From assembly GCF_014695725.1 (NCBI RefSeq), contig NZ_JACJOU010000021.1, forward strand, positions 1 to 64,000: 64,000 nt of DNA. Reading direction: 5' to 3'. The stretch comes from Microcoleus sp. FACHB-672. GTDB taxonomy: Bacteria > Cyanobacteriota > Cyanobacteriia > Cyanobacteriales > Oscillatoriaceae. Made by a program: the position numbers and the translations under genes. The notes below the pieces were generated by a model. The model was not told the DNA's origin, did no database searches, and saw only the letters and a list, made by a program, of their open reading frames with translations. Below, piece after piece: positions 57,080-64,000 of the stretch (positions are counted from its first letter, which is position 1; every line of letters begins with the position of its first letter).

Positions 57080-57685
57080 TTAATCAATAATGGCATTGAG
57101 CAATACTTCTGTCAGGGTCAGATCTTCCATATCATCCATTGTGATAGTATCGACAATGTCAAACTTCGCGCCGGCACCTTGCAGATCGTCATCCAGCGCT
57201 TTGAGAAACTGAGTCGCAGTGGCATCTGTACCGACTTGCACGAACGAAATTGCCAATTCTTCATCGCGATCCAGCCGGCGAGACGCTTCAATGATGACTT
57301 TCATCACGGCTTTGCGATCATCCGGTTCCCCGTCTGTCACCACCAAAATTGTCTCCCCATTCGATTTAGTCTGGCGGGCTGCTTTGCGTTGAAAATAACT
57401 GTTAAGCGCATCAACCAAGACGCCGGCTAAATCAGTTCTTCCAGAAGGCTCATTTTCTTGAAATATCTGGGAGACTCTGTTGGATGTAACGTTGTCGTAG
57501 CGTTTAAATCGGCCTGAGAACAGGTAAACTGTCAATCCATCGGGGTCAAATTCCTCACATTTACTCGCTAAAGCAAGGGCAGACTCCTGCATCGCAACCC
57601 AGCGACTTTTACCTCCCTGTTGATCTTTCGTGGACATACTCCCGCTTTTATCAATAATTAAGGTATAGTCACGGTTTTCCAGCAT
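57080..57685 (-). CDS. TerY-like vWA domain protein, copy 3
   Basis: The 201-residue vWA protein starts MLENRDYTLIIDKSGSMSTK. It carries the MIDAS residues DKSGS, the Thr in EPSGRTDLAGVL (the tip is SGRTD rather than GTTN) and Asp in VTDGEPDD. It is the most divergent of the three. It is first in the minus-strand cluster after ndhN, 105 bp from the ndhN stop, so a shared transcript is possible. The three copies have nearly equal length and no extra domain. Confidence 0.87.
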   Translation of the reverse strand: MLENRDYTLIIDKSGSMSTKDQQGGKSRWVAMQESALALASKCEEFDPDGLTVYLFSGRFKRYDNVTSNRVSQIFQENEPSGRTDLAGVLVDALNSYFQRKAARQTKSNGETILVVTDGEPDDRKAVMKVIIEASRRLDRDEELAISFVQVGTDATATQFLKALDDDLQGAGAKFDIVDTITMDDMEDLTLTEVLLNAIID

Positions 57686-57790
57686 AAGGATCTCCCCAAT
57701 AGACTCAGTTTTCTTAAAAGGTATTAAAACCAGCCAGATGATTTAAGGAGTAGGGGTAAGCAAATGGGTTTCCCCTCTCCTTCTTTCCCC

Positions 57791-58267
57791 TTAAGCGGGA
57801 ACCAACATATCCTTAAGCGGCATCCAGCGGAAGAAACGATCGCCACCCATCTCAATTGCGATCTTCACCCGGGGTTCTATCTTAGGCAAAGTCGTTAAAT
57901 ATTCAATTTCCTGGCGTGACAGGATCTGTCCTTCCAGCATCCAAAGTACCAGTCCTTTTGACTTGCGCGGTAACTGGGCTAATTGGGTGCTTATCAGTGC
58001 CGGCACATAATAGGTATAGCCAACTGCACCCTCATTGCCAGTGCCTTTTTTACCGAGGTGAGGGGGACGTACTCCATGAGTGCCGGTTAAATAGGCTGCC
58101 AAATCCCCTAAACCCCGCGCAGAAAGGTTGTAAGTGTTGTAACCGGCAGCCCTAACCCGGCGCTGATAGCGCCCCTCATATCCCCCTTCTAAAGGTACAT
58201 ACAGTCCCAGCGCCCCGTGCTTTTCCAGATCACGGATTAACCCGCCCCCCGTAGTAATCAGTGCCAT
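57791..58267 (-). CDS. ndhN: NAD(P)H-quinone oxidoreductase subunit N
   Basis: NdhN is a cyanobacterial/chloroplast-specific subunit of the NDH-1 complex peripheral arm, which drives cyclic electron flow and CO2 uptake from thylakoids. The 158-residue protein begins MALITTGGGLIRDLEKHGAL. The conserved VPLEGGYEGRYQRRVRAAGY and LSARGLGDLAAYLTGTHGVR blocks are present, and the end is FFRWMPLKDMLVPA. Length matches the family. It is divergent from the ribosomal operon across a 1.07-kb region, a gene order also known in other cyanobacteria. Confidence 0.95.
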   Translation of the reverse strand: MALITTGGGLIRDLEKHGALGLYVPLEGGYEGRYQRRVRAAGYNTYNLSARGLGDLAAYLTGTHGVRPPHLGKKGTGNEGAVGYTYYVPALISTQLAQLPRKSKGLVLWMLEGQILSRQEIEYLTTLPKIEPRVKIAIEMGGDRFFRWMPLKDMLVPA

Positions 58268-58690
58268 AACTGTGCCGTCTACCTTTTTATAGTTTTGTTA
58301 ATGCCTGCTGGAATTTTACCGTGAATTGGGGTGGCTGAGGTTGCACAGGGCAAGCCGGTGATACCGAGTTGTTCATACGTGTCGGGGAAAACTTCGCCCC
58401 GACTGCACGGGACTTCCAATCCCTGAGTGCGAGTATTGCGGGGAAATCATAAACGGCATGACACTATAAACTAACAGATTTTGAAATGCATCGAAATGCA
58501 ATAAACTTGACTAACGTTATAGATTCAAAATACTTATTCGGAATATTTTAAAAAATTTCAAGTAATCGCATCATTAGGCTGGGTTTGCTGTTTTCAAATC
58601 AAAGAGCAAGCTTTTTTTAAGGACAAAAACATTAATCCTTGATTTTCCCATCAAAATTAATCAACTCAGGTGTCAATCAATGTTACATTA
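58268..58690. other. Upstream region of ndhN with two GC-rich hairpins
   Basis: Two adjacent stems lie 115-165 bp upstream of ndhN: GTCGGGG (58381-58387) with CCCCGAC (58397-58403), then GCAC-GGGA (58405-58412) with TCCC (58420-58423) and GTGC (58427-58430). They would be in the ndhN leader or in an antisense transcript. The pattern is reminiscent of 3' ends of TnpB-type elements, but this is not certain. The remainder to 58690 is AT-rich. Confidence 0.4.
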
Positions 58691-59341
58691 GAAAGATTCT
58701 AGTTGAGCTTTCTGAAATCGAAACGGCTGACTCCTGGCTCCGTAAGCGTTAATGCTCTGTAGCACAACCAGCCGGCCCATTGCCGAAACCGTTGATGTTC
58801 GCATTGGGCCAGAGTTTCATTCCCTCGTCTAAATAAATTTTGAGATTTATGTAGACAAGTGCCGCAAGATGGTTTAGTATCTTAGATTGTCGGCAAAAAT
58901 TCAGGCAAACACCTCCTCGCAAGAGAGGTAAACGCTCGGAAGTGTTGACAGAGGTGGAACAGAAGCCCCTAGTCTATCCTGAGCAGATCCAAAGTATGTG
59001 ACACTGCGCTTCTAAAGGATCGGCAAAGCAGGAAAAAAGATCGAGGGCACTGTTGTCCCACTGGGTCAGCAAAGAGCTGTCGCTTCTAAGTCGGATACTA
59101 AGCAGCAAACTGCTTAAGTCCAAAAGGGAAACCTCCGCAAGCCGAAGTAAATGCTCGGCAAATGGCAGCTTTTAAAAGGCTGATTAAATTGTTGGTAAAT
59201 CGCCCTCACAGTTAATCTCCTAAAAGGTTAGGAGATTGCTGTTGGCTGGTTGTTCTGACAAAGGTTTATGGGAGCAAAGGTCATAAGTCGCACCCGTAAT
59301 CCGAATATATAGTAGTGCGTAAAAGGGAGACCCTTAAACCC
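58690..59341 (+). promoter_or_regulatory. Long structured leader of the S10-type ribosomal operon
   Basis: This 650-bp noncoding stretch before rplC is GC-richer than its surroundings and has several stems: GGCCCA with TGGGCC (58774-58810), GTCTAAATAAAT with ATTTATGTAGAC (58827-58856, one mismatch), and AATCTCCTA with TAGGAGATT (59214-59237). A CCTCC(T)CGCAAG...GTAAAYGCTCGG motif occurs twice, at 58912-58939 and 59132-59158. CACCTC at 58910-58915 can pair with GAGGT at 58925-58929 or with GAGGTG at 58951-58956, which are mutually exclusive choices. Autogenous control by a ribosomal protein such as L4 is known for S10 operons in other bacteria; here it is inference. No promoter was identified with confidence. 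Confidence 0.5.
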
Positions 59342-59977
59342 GTGGCTGTAGGTATTATTGGCACAAAACTCGGCATGACCCAAGTATTTGACGCTGAAGG
59401 AAGATCGATTCCTGTCACCGTCATACAAGCCGGTCCATGCCCCGTTACACAGATTAAAACCAAACAAACAGATGGCTACACAGCCATCCAAGTCGGATAC
59501 GGCGATGTGAAACCGAAAGCTCTTAATAGACCCCTGCTGGGACATCTGGCCAAGTCCAGTACCACGCCGGTGCGTCACCTGCTTGAGTATCGCTTGGATA
59601 ACACCGGCGAGTATGAACTGGGGCAGCAACTTAAAGCCGATATTTTCACCGCCGGCCAAATTGTAGATGTCGTTGGCACCAGCATCGGTAAAGGCTTCGC
59701 CGGCTATCAAAAACGACACAACTTTAAGCGCGGGCCAATGGCTCACGGTTCCAAAAATCACAGACTACCCGGTTCCACCGGCGCAGGCACAACCCCCGGT
59801 CGGGTTTACCCTGGCAAGCGGATGGCCGGTCGCCTGGGTGGCAAACAAATCACCATTCGCAAGCTGGAAATCGTTCGCGTAGATGCCGAGCGCAACCTGC
59901 TGCTAATTAAAGGAGCCGTTCCTGGTAAACCCGGAGCCTTACTCAGTATCAAGCCGGCAACAATAGTAGGTCGGTAG
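59342..59977 (+). CDS. rplC: Large ribosomal subunit protein L3 (uL3)
   Basis: The GTG at 59342 gives [17 protein letters not shown], the expected L3 start; an upstream GTG at 59315 would add nine residues that have no counterpart. The 211-residue length is normal. The long central loop and family signatures are intact: [30 protein letters not shown] and [14 protein letters not shown]3 binds 23S rRNA near the peptidyl transferase centre. It is the first gene of the operon and follows a long structured leader. rplD starts 72 bp later. Confidence 0.97.
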   Translation: MAVGIIGTKLGMTQVFDAEGRSIPVTVIQAGPCPVTQIKTKQTDGYTAIQVGYGDVKPKALNRPLLGHLAKSSTTPVRHLLEYRLDNTGEYELGQQLKADIFTAGQIVDVVGTSIGKGFAGYQKRHNFKRGPMAHGSKNHRLPGSTGAGTTPGRVYPGKRMAGRLGGKQITIRKLEIVRVDAERNLLLIKGAVPGKPGALLSIKPATIVGR

Positions 59978-60010
59978 TCATTTGTCAAGCGTCATTTGCA
60001 GGCGAAATAA

Positions 60011-60047
60011 AGACAAAAGACAAAAGACAAAAGACAAAGGACAAAAA
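60011..60047. repeat. AGACAAA-type heptanucleotide repeat in the rplC-rplD spacer
   Basis: Five tandem copies of a 7-mer close to AGACAAA fill the last 40 bases before the rplD start. The tract leaves a GGACAAA just before ATG 60050, which overlaps where a ribosome-binding site would be. Confidence 0.8.
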
Positions 60048-60049
60048 AC

Positions 60050-60685
60050 ATGGTTACTTGTGTAGTGCGAGACTGGCAAGGACAAGAAGTCTCCGAAGCA
60101 ACGCTAGATTTAAGAGTGGCGAAAGAAGAAAACGCCGCGCACATTGTCCACAGAGCATTAAGACTGCAACAGGTCAATGGGCGGCAAGGAACAGCCAGCG
60201 CCAAAACCAGAGCAGAAGTCAGAGGTGGCGGACGCAAACCCTGGCGTCAGAAAGGAACAGGTCGCGCCCGTGCCGGTTCTATCCGTTCACCCCTATGGCG
60301 GGGCGGCGGCGTAATCTTTGGACCCAAACCCAGAGATTATGACATCAAAATGAACCGCAAAGAGCGGCGTCTGGCGCTTCGGACCGTTCTCCAAAGTCGG
60401 GCCAGCGAAGACATGATCGTGGTGAGCGACTTTAAAGAACAGCTATCGCGCCCAAAAACCAAAGAATTATTGGCCGCCTTCACGCGTTGGGGAATTGAGC
60501 CAGACGCCAAGGTTCTGTTGATCTTGGACGAGCGAGAAGAAAACGTTTATTTATCAGCTCGCAACGTCGCAAAATTAAAGCTCCTCTCAGCAGCAAACTT
60601 GAATATTTTTGATCTGCTTCATGCAGACAAAATTGTTGTGAGTGCAGAGGCACTGGCTAAAATTCAGGAGGTGTACAGTGAGTGA
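60050..60685 (+). CDS. rplD: Large ribosomal subunit protein L4 (uL4)
   Basis: The 211-residue L4 starts [20 protein letters not shown]. The arginine-rich extended loop ([56 protein letters not shown]) that lines the peptide exit tunnel is present, and the globular end includes [18 protein letters not shown]. In many bacteria L4 also represses its own S10 operon by binding its leader. The stop codon overlaps the rplW start by eight bases, giving translational coupling. Confidence 0.97.
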   Translation: MVTCVVRDWQGQEVSEATLDLRVAKEENAAHIVHRALRLQQVNGRQGTASAKTRAEVRGGGRKPWRQKGTGRARAGSIRSPLWRGGGVIFGPKPRDYDIKMNRKERRLALRTVLQSRASEDMIVVSDFKEQLSRPKTKELLAAFTRWGIEPDAKVLLILDEREENVYLSARNVAKLKLLSAANLNIFDLLHADKIVVSAEALAKIQEVYSE

Positions 60686-60980
60686 ATACAATCAGCGCGG
60701 GCTAGCCGATTTAATCCATCGCCCAATCGTTAGCGAAAAAGCAACGATGTTAATGGAACTCAACAAATACACATTTGAAGTTGTTCCTAAAGCGACCAAA
60801 CCAGAAATTAAAGCTGCAATTGAATACCTGTTTAATGTCAAAGTCCTGAGTGTCAACACTCAAAGACCGCCGCGTAAAAAGAAACGGGTTGGGCGATTTG
60901 TTGGGTTCAAAGCGCTCTACAAACGCGCAATTGTAACTTTGGCACCGGGTGATACCATCACCTTGTTCCCAGAAGTCTAA
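60678..60980 (+). CDS. rplW: Large ribosomal subunit protein L23 (uL23)
   Basis: A GTG start at 60678, with AGGAGGTG eight bases upstream, gives the 100-residue L23 beginning [19 protein letters not shown]. An ATG further upstream (60642) lies deep in rplD and is not used. Signatures are [35 protein letters not shown] and [16 protein letters not shown]23 binds domain III of 23S rRNA and forms the docking site for trigger factor and SRP. It overlaps rplD by eight bases. Confidence 0.95.
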   Translation: MSEYNQRGLADLIHRPIVSEKATMLMELNKYTFEVVPKATKPEIKAAIEYLFNVKVLSVNTQRPPRKKKRVGRFVGFKALYKRAIVTLAPGDTITLFPEV

Positions 60981-61032
60981 GTTCGCCAGATGGCAGTGGC
61001 ATCACCGAAGCGAGCGAAGGGCCACTAACAGC

Positions 61033-61062
61033 GGACAGTAGACAACAGACAACTGACAACTG
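61033..61062. repeat. ACAACTG-type heptanucleotide repeat in the rplW-rplB spacer
   Basis: Four degenerate 7-mers (GACAGTA, GACAACA, GACAACT, GACAACT) lie just before the rplB start. They are related to those in the rpsC-rplP spacer. The spacer is 93 bp. Confidence 0.75.
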
Positions 61063-61073
61063 AGAAAAAAGTT

Positions 61074-61937
61074 ATGGGCATCCGTTCTTACCGGCCATAC
61101 ACACCAAGCACCCGCCAACGCACCGTCTCCGACTTTTCCGAGGTGACGCGTGATGAGCCAGAAAAATCGCTAACGACTTCACGACACCGCCCGAAAGGCC
61201 GGAATAATCGTGGTGTTATTACAACCCGGCACCGGGGCGGGGGCCACAAGCGCCTCTACCGGATTGTTGACTTTCGCCGTAATAAACACAATATCCCAGC
61301 GAAAGTTGCAGCGATTGAGTACGATCCGAACCGCAACGCTCGGCTTGCACTGCTGTACTACCAAGATGGAGAAAAGCGTTACATTCTTCATCCCGTTGGG
61401 TTAGCCGTCGGCACCCACATCATTTCCGGACCTGAATCCCCTATCGAAATTGGCAACGCCTTGCCTTTGGGCAATATCCCGTTAGGGACAGCCGTCCACA
61501 ACGTAGAACTGACACCCGGTCGGGGTGGCCAAATTGTTCGGGCTGCCGGCGCAACCGCTCAGGTAATGGCCAAAGAAGGCAACTATGTCACCCTCAGACT
61601 GCCTTCTGGTGAAGTCCGGATGGTGCGGCGCGAATGCTATGCCACCATTGGCCAAGTTGGCAACCTTGATGCCAGAAACATCAAAGTTGGCAAAGCCGGG
61701 CGGACTCGCTGGAAAGGCATCCGGCCCACTGTTCGAGGCAGCGTGATGAACCCTGTTGATCACCCACACGGTGGTGGTGAGGGTAAAGCGCCAATCGGTA
61801 GATCCGGCCCAGTGACACCTTGGGGTAAACCAGCTTTGGGTGCCAAGACTCGTAAGCGCAAGAAACAAAGTAGCGCTCTAATTGTGCGCCGTCGCCGTAA
61901 ATCCTCCAAACGAGGGCGTGGCGGTAGAGAGTCCTAG
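61074..61937 (+). CDS. rplB: Large ribosomal subunit protein L2 (uL2)
   Basis: The 287-residue L2 starts [20 protein letters not shown]. It has the rRNA-binding [18 protein letters not shown] and the [20 protein letters not shown] block. The peptidyl-transferase-centre loop [16 protein letters not shown] near residue 225 includes the conserved His. The basic C-terminus is [22 protein letters not shown]2 is needed for subunit association and peptide bond formation. It sits 93 bp after rplW and 92 bp before rpsS. Confidence 0.98.
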   Translation: MGIRSYRPYTPSTRQRTVSDFSEVTRDEPEKSLTTSRHRPKGRNNRGVITTRHRGGGHKRLYRIVDFRRNKHNIPAKVAAIEYDPNRNARLALLYYQDGEKRYILHPVGLAVGTHIISGPESPIEIGNALPLGNIPLGTAVHNVELTPGRGGQIVRAAGATAQVMAKEGNYVTLRLPSGEVRMVRRECYATIGQVGNLDARNIKVGKAGRTRWKGIRPTVRGSVMNPVDHPHGGGEGKAPIGRSGPVTPWGKPALGAKTRKRKKQSSALIVRRRRKSSKRGRGGRES

Positions 61938-61939
61938 AA

Positions 61940-62028
61940 TTTTCAATTTTAGATTTTCGAGCTTCAAAAAAAAACTCCGAAATCTAGACTCCGCGCATCA
62001 ATCAAAAATCCAAGATTCAAAATTGAAC
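61940..62028. repeat. Imperfect inverted repeat in the rplB-rpsS spacer
   Basis: A TTCAATTTTAGATTTTC arm (near 61939) is matched by a reverse-complement-like AAAATCCAAGATTCAAAATT arm before rpsS. It is related to the GGATTTT/AAATCTA repeat family at 5491 and 62787. Confidence 0.55.
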
Positions 62029-62029
62029 T

Positions 62030-62308
62030 ATGGGTCGTTCTCTCAAAAAAGGTCCTTTCGTTGCTGACCATCTGCTTACCAAAGTAGAAAACTTGAATGC
62101 CAAAGGCGAAAAACAGGTGATCAAAACCTGGTCACGCGCCTCAACAATCTTGCCCCTGATGGTTGGTCACACCATCGCCGTTCATAACGGACGGCAGCAC
62201 GTACCAGTCTACGTGACCGAGCAAATGGTCGGTCACAAATTAGGTGAATTTGCCCCGACCCGAACTTTCCGGGGACACGCTAAGGGCGATAAAAAGGCAC
62301 GTCGTTAG
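62030..62308 (+). CDS. rpsS: Small ribosomal subunit protein S19 (uS19)
   Basis: The 92-residue S19 begins [20 protein letters not shown]. It has [40 protein letters not shown] and [19 protein letters not shown], all standard. S19 contacts 16S rRNA in the head of the 30S subunit with S13. The start is ATG 62030, with no long Shine-Dalgarno because the spacer repeat abuts it. Confidence 0.97.
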   Translation: MGRSLKKGPFVADHLLTKVENLNAKGEKQVIKTWSRASTILPLMVGHTIAVHNGRQHVPVYVTEQMVGHKLGEFAPTRTFRGHAKGDKKARR

Positions 62309-62356
62309 ATGAATTTAGAACAAAGAATTAAGAATGAAGAAAGAGATAATCGTTTT

Positions 62357-62404
62357 TAATTCTTAATTCTTAATTCTCAATTCTCAATTCTCAATTCTCA
62401 ATTT
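62357..62404. repeat. Heptanucleotide repeat (TTAATTC, then TCAATTC) in the rpsS-rplV spacer
   Basis: Two copies of TTAATTC are followed by about four of TCAATTC (period seven). An AGAATTAAGAATGAA arm upstream near 62325 is complementary. The tract ends just before the rplV ATG at 62409. Confidence 0.85.
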
Positions 62405-62408
62405 TATT

Positions 62409-62768
62409 ATGGCTATTGAAACCACTGAAGAAGTCAAAGCGATCGCGCGATACATTCGGATGTCTCCTCATAAGGTGCGTCGGGTGCTTGACCAGATTCG
62501 GGGGCGTTCCTATCGGGAAGCGCTGATTATTCTGGAGTTTATGCCTTACCGAGCCTGTGAGCCGGTGCTGAACGTGCTCCGCTCAGCCGTCGCCAATGCC
62601 GAACACAACCTGGGGCTTGACCCGGCCAAACTAACGGTTAGTCAGGCATTTGCGGATCAAGGGCCATCACTCAAGCGCTTCCGGCCTCGTGCCCAAGGTC
62701 GCGCTTACCAAATTCGGAAGCCAACCTGTCACATTACCGTGGCTGTGGCTCCTGCATTAGAAGACTAA
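62409..62768 (+). CDS. rplV: Large ribosomal subunit protein L22 (uL22)
   Basis: The 119-residue L22 starts [20 protein letters not shown]. The [20 protein letters not shown] region, [20 protein letters not shown], and the beta-hairpin loop [20 protein letters not shown] that reaches into the peptide exit tunnel follow in order. It binds all domains of 23S rRNA. It lies 100 bp after rpsS and 97 bp before rpsC. Confidence 0.97.
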   Translation: MAIETTEEVKAIARYIRMSPHKVRRVLDQIRGRSYREALIILEFMPYRACEPVLNVLRSAVANAEHNLGLDPAKLTVSQAFADQGPSLKRFRPRAQGRAYQIRKPTCHITVAVAPALED

Positions 62769-62786
62769 TTTAGAAAGCAGGAGCGG

Positions 62787-62847
62787 TTTTGGATTTTGGA
62801 TTTTAGATTTTAGATTCAATCCAAAATCCAAAATCTGAAATCTAAAG
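62787..62847. repeat. GGATTTT/AAATCTA inverted heptanucleotide repeats in the rplV-rpsC spacer
   Basis: GGATTTT, GGATTTT, AGATTTT, AGATT blocks are followed by a nearly inverted CAATCCAAAATCCAAAATC block. The pair could fold into a long hairpin in the operon mRNA. The units match those at 5491 and 31747. Confidence 0.8.
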
Positions 62848-62865
62848 TCGTTAGAGGACGCATCC

Positions 62866-63597
62866 GTGGGACAAAAAATACATCCAGTCGGTTTTCGTTT
62901 AGGTGTCACCCAAGAACACCGCTCGCGTTGGTTCGCAGATTCCAATCGTTATCCAGAAGTTTTGCAAGAGGATCACAAAATCCGCAAGTACGTGCAGAAA
63001 ACCCTCAGTAATGCAGGGATTTCTGAAGTGCGTATTGAACGCAAAGCTGACCAGATCGATCTAGAAGTCCGCACAGCCAGACCCGGCGTCGTTGTGGGGC
63101 GGGGTGGCCAAGGTATCGAAAGTTTACGCACCGGCCTTCTAGAAATGCTCGGTGGCGGCAACCGCCAAATCCGCATTAACGTTGTGGAAGTGGCTAGAGT
63201 GGATGCCGATGCAGCGTTGATTGCCGAATACATCGCAGGACAATTAGAGCGGCGGGTTTCCTTCCGACGAGTTGTACGCCAAGCCATCCAACGCGCCCAA
63301 AAAGCCGGTGTGGAAGGCATCAAAATACAAGTCAGCGGTCGTCTGAACGGTGCGGAAATTGCCCGTACCGAGTGGACTCGCGAAGGAAGAGTGCCTCTGC
63401 ACACCTTACGCGCAGACATTGACTACTCCTACTGCACCGCCAAAACCATTTATGGGATTCTTGGCGTCAAAGTTTGGGTTTTCAAAGGCGAAATCATTCC
63501 CGGACAGCAAGAAGTGGCTCCGACAAACGTGGCTCAGCCCAAGCGCCGGCAACAGCGACGCCGCCAGCAGTTTGAAGACCGCTCAAATGAAGGATAA
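62866..63597 (+). CDS. rpsC: Small ribosomal subunit protein S3 (uS3)
   Basis: The 243-residue S3 starts at GTG 62866 with [20 protein letters not shown]. Its KH domain includes [20 protein letters not shown] near residue 67. The C-terminal domain has [40 protein letters not shown] and [16 protein letters not shown]3 helps shape the mRNA entry site of the 30S subunit. The polar tail [17 protein letters not shown] is typical of cyanobacteria. GAGG lies upstream of the start. Confidence 0.97.
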   Translation: MGQKIHPVGFRLGVTQEHRSRWFADSNRYPEVLQEDHKIRKYVQKTLSNAGISEVRIERKADQIDLEVRTARPGVVVGRGGQGIESLRTGLLEMLGGGNRQIRINVVEVARVDADAALIAEYIAGQLERRVSFRRVVRQAIQRAQKAGVEGIKIQVSGRLNGAEIARTEWTREGRVPLHTLRADIDYSYCTAKTIYGILGVKVWVFKGEIIPGQQEVAPTNVAQPKRRQQRRRQQFEDRSNEG

Positions 63598-63630
63598 CTG
63601 TAAAAACTTCATCAGTGATCTGTTGGGACT

Positions 63631-63739
63631 GTCAGCGGTCAGCGGTCAGCGGTCAGCCGCCAAAACGATCACAGCCAACGACTGACAGCTGAGCGCCGGC
63701 AGCCGGCATTCTTACAACTGACAACTGACAACTGACAAA
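63631..63739. repeat. Two heptanucleotide repeat tracts in the rpsC-rplP spacer
   Basis: GTCAGCG repeats (four copies, 63631-63657) are followed by GACAACT repeats (three to four copies, about 63713-63736). A GCCGGCAGCCGGC block stands between them. The tracts fill most of the 144-bp spacer. Confidence 0.8.
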
Positions 63740-63741
63740 TC

Positions 63742-64000
63742 ATGTTAAGTCCTAAAAGAACAAAATTCCGCAAGCAGCAGCGCGGACGGATGACAGGTCA
63801 GGCAACTAAAGGCAACACACTCAACTTTGGCGAGTTTGCCCTACAAGCGCTAGAACCGGCCTGGATTACCTCCCGCCAAATTGAAGCCAGCCGTCGTGCC
63901 ATGACCCGTTACATTCGCCGGGGTGGCAAAATCTGGATTCGCATTTTCCCAGACAAACCCGTAACCATGCGGGCTGCCGAAACCCGGATGGGTTCAGGTA
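63742..64000 (+). CDS. rplP: Large ribosomal subunit protein L16 (uL16), N-terminal part
   Basis: The ATG at 63742 opens [20 protein letters not shown], the conserved start of bacterial L16. It continues through [40 protein letters not shown] and [18 protein letters not shown]. The window ends after 86 codons of a protein normally about 140 residues long. L16 sits near the A-site and is needed late in 50S assembly. It follows rpsC in the standard S10 order. Confidence 0.95.
   Translation, partial: MLSPKRTKFRKQQRGRMTGQATKGNTLNFGEFALQALEPAWITSRQIEASRRAMTRYIRRGGKIWIRIFPDKPVTMRAAETRMGSG

Noticed and set aside
58381-58430. Possible tRNA or TnpB-type 3' end upstream of ndhN
   Set aside because: The two stems do not make a cloverleaf, and no adjacent transposase exists; kept only as hairpins.

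Overview
The window comes from a cyanobacterial chromosome, most likely a filamentous, Oscillatoriales-type organism. The evidence is the light-independent protochlorophyllide reductase genes chlL and chlN, the NDH-1 subunit gene ndhN, the proton-extrusion gene pxcA, a large Ser/Thr kinase-AAA-GAF-histidine kinase, HIP1 sites (GCGATCGC) and heptanucleotide repeats in spacers. The palindrome GCCGGC is conspicuously common in genes and spacers. Genus-level assignment is inference; no rRNA or tRNA gene was seen.

Layout. 0-4.4 kb is a decayed region: the cut end of an IS630-type transposase, a galE broken by one nonsense codon, a glycosyltransferase, a seven-blade WD40 protein, and a dead fragment of a repeat protein carrying a 102-bp MITE. 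4.5-8.5 kb holds pdhB, secD, secF and a small membrane protein. 8.6-14.8 kb is a metabolic and accessory stretch: a nonsense-broken Uma2 gene, an ATP-grasp ligase, a DUF711 protein, a 2OG-Fe(II) dioxygenase, a HpcH/HpaI aldolase and an intact Uma2 gene. 14.9-29.7 kb is signalling: a 1816-residue kinase/ATPase/histidine kinase, an exported FAD oxidoreductase, a methyltransferase, and four tandem Ser/Thr kinases that share a catalytic domain but differ in their C-terminal modules, one of them pilin-like.

29.7-38.3 kb holds a UvrD-like ATPase, pxcA, three polysaccharide-type genes (two GT2 glycosyltransferases and a WcaF/HpsU-like acetyltransferase), cobU and an unknown Cys-containing protein. 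38.5-42.5 kb is the chlL-DUF5331-chlN operon on the minus strand; the middle gene has an acidic 25-residue tandem repeat. 43.2-54.1 kb is a two-component block on the minus strand: a 2265-residue poly-HAMP hybrid kinase, a single-domain response regulator, a membrane histidine kinase that appears to start at AUU behind a near-perfect Shine-Dalgarno sequence, and a REC-PAS histidine kinase. 54.7-57.7 kb holds three paralogous TerY-like vWA genes and a small coiled-coil protein.

NdhN (minus) is divergent from the S10-type ribosomal operon rplC-rplD-rplW-rplB-rpsS-rplV-rpsC-rplP (plus), which runs off the right edge. A long leader with several hairpins precedes rplC, and most spacers of this operon are filled with different short tandem or inverted repeats.

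The most notable observations are the AUU start, the MITE with a 3-bp target duplication inside a reconstructable pseudogene, the kinase-pilin fusion in a four-kinase array, the recently amplified repeats in the poly-HAMP kinase and DUF5331 protein, the two single-base nonsense pseudogenes, and the structured S10-operon leader.
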